Assembly: GCA_030616195.1 (NCBI GenBank)
Contig: JAUWXW010000082.1
Coordinates: 1-7,179 of the forward strand
Reading direction: 5' to 3'
Source of the DNA: Chloroflexota bacterium
Lineage (GTDB): Bacteria > Chloroflexota > Dehalococcoidia > RBG-13-53-26
Length of the DNA stretch: 7,179 nucleotides
Under the pieces are notes generated by a model. That model did not search any database, was not told the DNA's origin, and saw only the letters and a list, made by a program, of their open reading frames with translations. A program made the translations under genes and the position numbers. The stretch's first letter is position 1; each line of letters starts with the position of its first letter. Shown in pieces: positions 6,655-7,179 of this stretch.

Positions 6655-6692
6655 TAGCATATCATCTAATTCATTCTTGAAGCTAAAATCAA

Positions 6693-6736
6693 GGGCGACA
6701 CCGGTTTTTTGTCCGTCTGGTGATGCCCCGTGTCGC
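6693..6736 (+). other. Two mutually exclusive hairpins after the YdjM-like gene
   Basis: Structure one pairs GGGCGACACC (6693-6702) with GGTGATGCCC (6719-6728): nine pairs including one G-U and one A-A mismatch, with a 16-base loop that contains a run of six T. Structure two pairs GCGACAC (6695-6701) with GTGTCGC (6730-6736): seven perfect pairs. Both use bases 6695-6701, so only one can form at a time. It could be a 3' end structure of the preceding message or the start of a structured leader. I do not match it to a known riboswitch class. Confidence 0.4.
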
Positions 6737-6800
6737 GCAGTGGATTGGCAAAAGGATTAGTAAAAATGCGTATCTGGGACAGCTTTGATAAGCCTTAGCC

Positions 6801-6862
6801 AGTCAGAGGTTGCTCCATGAAAAAATTTAGAAAAAAGGAGCACGTGAAACAATAGCCTGACT
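6801..6862 (+). other. Nested hairpin around a 12-codon mini-ORF (possible leader)
   Basis: AGTCAG (6801-6806) can pair with CTGACT (6857-6862), and inside it TGCTCC (6811-6816) with GGAGCA (6837-6842). Enclosed is a mini-ORF from ATG 6817 to TAG 6853-6855 encoding M-K-K-F-R-K-K-E-H-V-K-Q, with AGAGG at 6805-6809 seven bases before the ATG. A basic leader peptide within paired RNA followed by another hairpin is an attenuator-like layout. The stems are short, so chance is possible. Confidence 0.25.
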
Positions 6863-6870
6863 AATCAATT

Positions 6871-6912
6871 AAAGATAAGGTCCACGCGTGAAAACGTGCA
6901 GACCTTATCTTT
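6871..6912 (+). other. 12-bp perfect hairpin
   Basis: AAAGATAAGGTC (6871-6882) and GACCTTATCTTT (6901-6912) are exact inverted repeats around an 18-base loop. CACG (6883-6886) and CGTG (6895-6898) could extend the stem across a two-base bulge. The right arm ends in TTT and, on the reverse strand, is followed by TTTAATT, so it may act as a terminator in either direction. The GTG at 6888 that would start the small hydrophobic ORF lies in the loop and its weak AAGG site in the left arm, so translational control is another possibility. Confidence 0.55.
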
Positions 6913-7022
6913 GGCTGATCGCCTTGATTATCCTTTCAGGTGCACCTTTTTCACTATTCTATCATGCGGTAACCTCTCTAGTCCTCAATTCAGTATCCGG
7001 TAATCTAACTGGAAAAGTGTAG
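6888..7022 (+). CDS. Possible small hydrophobic protein (44 aa), unrecognised
   Basis: From GTG 6888 to TAG 7020-7022 the frame encodes M-K-T-C-R-P-Y followed by a hydrophobic stretch (L-W-L-I-A-L-I-I-L-S-G-A-P-F-S-L-F) and a short polar tail ending N-L-T-G-K-V. This looks like a single membrane segment or signal anchor with a basic N-terminus. The ribosome site is weak (AAGG, 6877-6880, 7 bases before the start) and lies in the arm of the hairpin at 6871-6912. After the TAG the same frame stays open for 32 more codons to a TAG at about 7119-7121, so it could also be a broken longer gene. I do not recognise a family. From 7023 to the window end I see no other gene. Confidence 0.27.
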   Translation: MKTCRPYLWLIALIILSGAPFSLFYHAVTSLVLNSVSGNLTGKV

Positions 7023-7179
7023 GGTCTATTGCGGCTACGCCATCCTGATGCAACAATCTGCACTTTCGTTGTCTGGATTGCACATTCTGGACGATTGTCA
7101 TATATTGAACAAGACACATAGAAGTGAGAAATCCTGTTTACATTTTGAGGCGCTCTTTAACAAGTTCGAGCATTCTCTC

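Noticed and set aside
6693..6736. Cyclic-di-GMP (GEMM) or guanidine riboswitch
   Set aside because: Stems are present but the conserved loop and junction sequences of these classes are not seen.

Overview
The window looks like bacterial DNA, probably from an uncultured Chloroflexota-type genome (Dehalococcoidia or Anaerolineae). The evidence is compositional and architectural: tightly packed glycan-type genes with GTG starts and 4-base stop/start overlaps, a polytopic protein with a 'GWWVEGY...' soluble tail, and a secreted protein with a type of C-terminal domain that I recall from that phylum and from methanogenic archaea. The assignment is inference, and an archaeal source is not strictly excluded, although the Shine-Dalgarno sites look bacterial.

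Positions 2-3977 form one dense forward operon that enters from the left: the C-terminal end of a GT4-type glycosyltransferase, a Gfo/Idh/MocA-family oxidoreductase, a large polytopic GT-C-like membrane protein, and an LPG-synthase-TM/UPF0104-family (AglD/YbhN-like) membrane protein. Three of the four genes are joined by stop/start overlaps and the remaining gap is 27 bases. Together they look like part of a cell-surface glycan or glycolipid assembly cluster: sugar transfer, nucleotide-sugar or sugar oxidoreduction, and lipid-linked sugar handling in the membrane.

Positions 3978-4363 are a non-coding gap. Its right half carries a striking array of 11-bp-phased direct repeats (TTGTAAG-type) just before a secreted, membrane-anchored surface protein (4364-5647). 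That protein has a signal peptide, a Gly/Tyr-rich segment, a perfect 12-fold Pro-Thr-Val-Glu spacer, a C-terminal beta-type domain and a terminal membrane anchor. A 15-bp perfect hairpin follows it.

A second 11-bp-phased array with related units (5900-5954) lies before a YdjM-like predicted membrane-bound metal-dependent hydrolase (6067-6654). The two arrays suggest that the surface protein and the hydrolase share a regulator of the OmpR/PhoB type. This is the most interesting signal in the window.

From about 5650 onward the DNA is visibly more AT-rich and looser. The last 525 bases hold no large gene but are rich in potential RNA structure: two mutually exclusive hairpins, a nested hairpin around a 12-codon mini-ORF, and a 12-bp perfect hairpin with the GTG of a possible 44-residue hydrophobic small protein in its loop.
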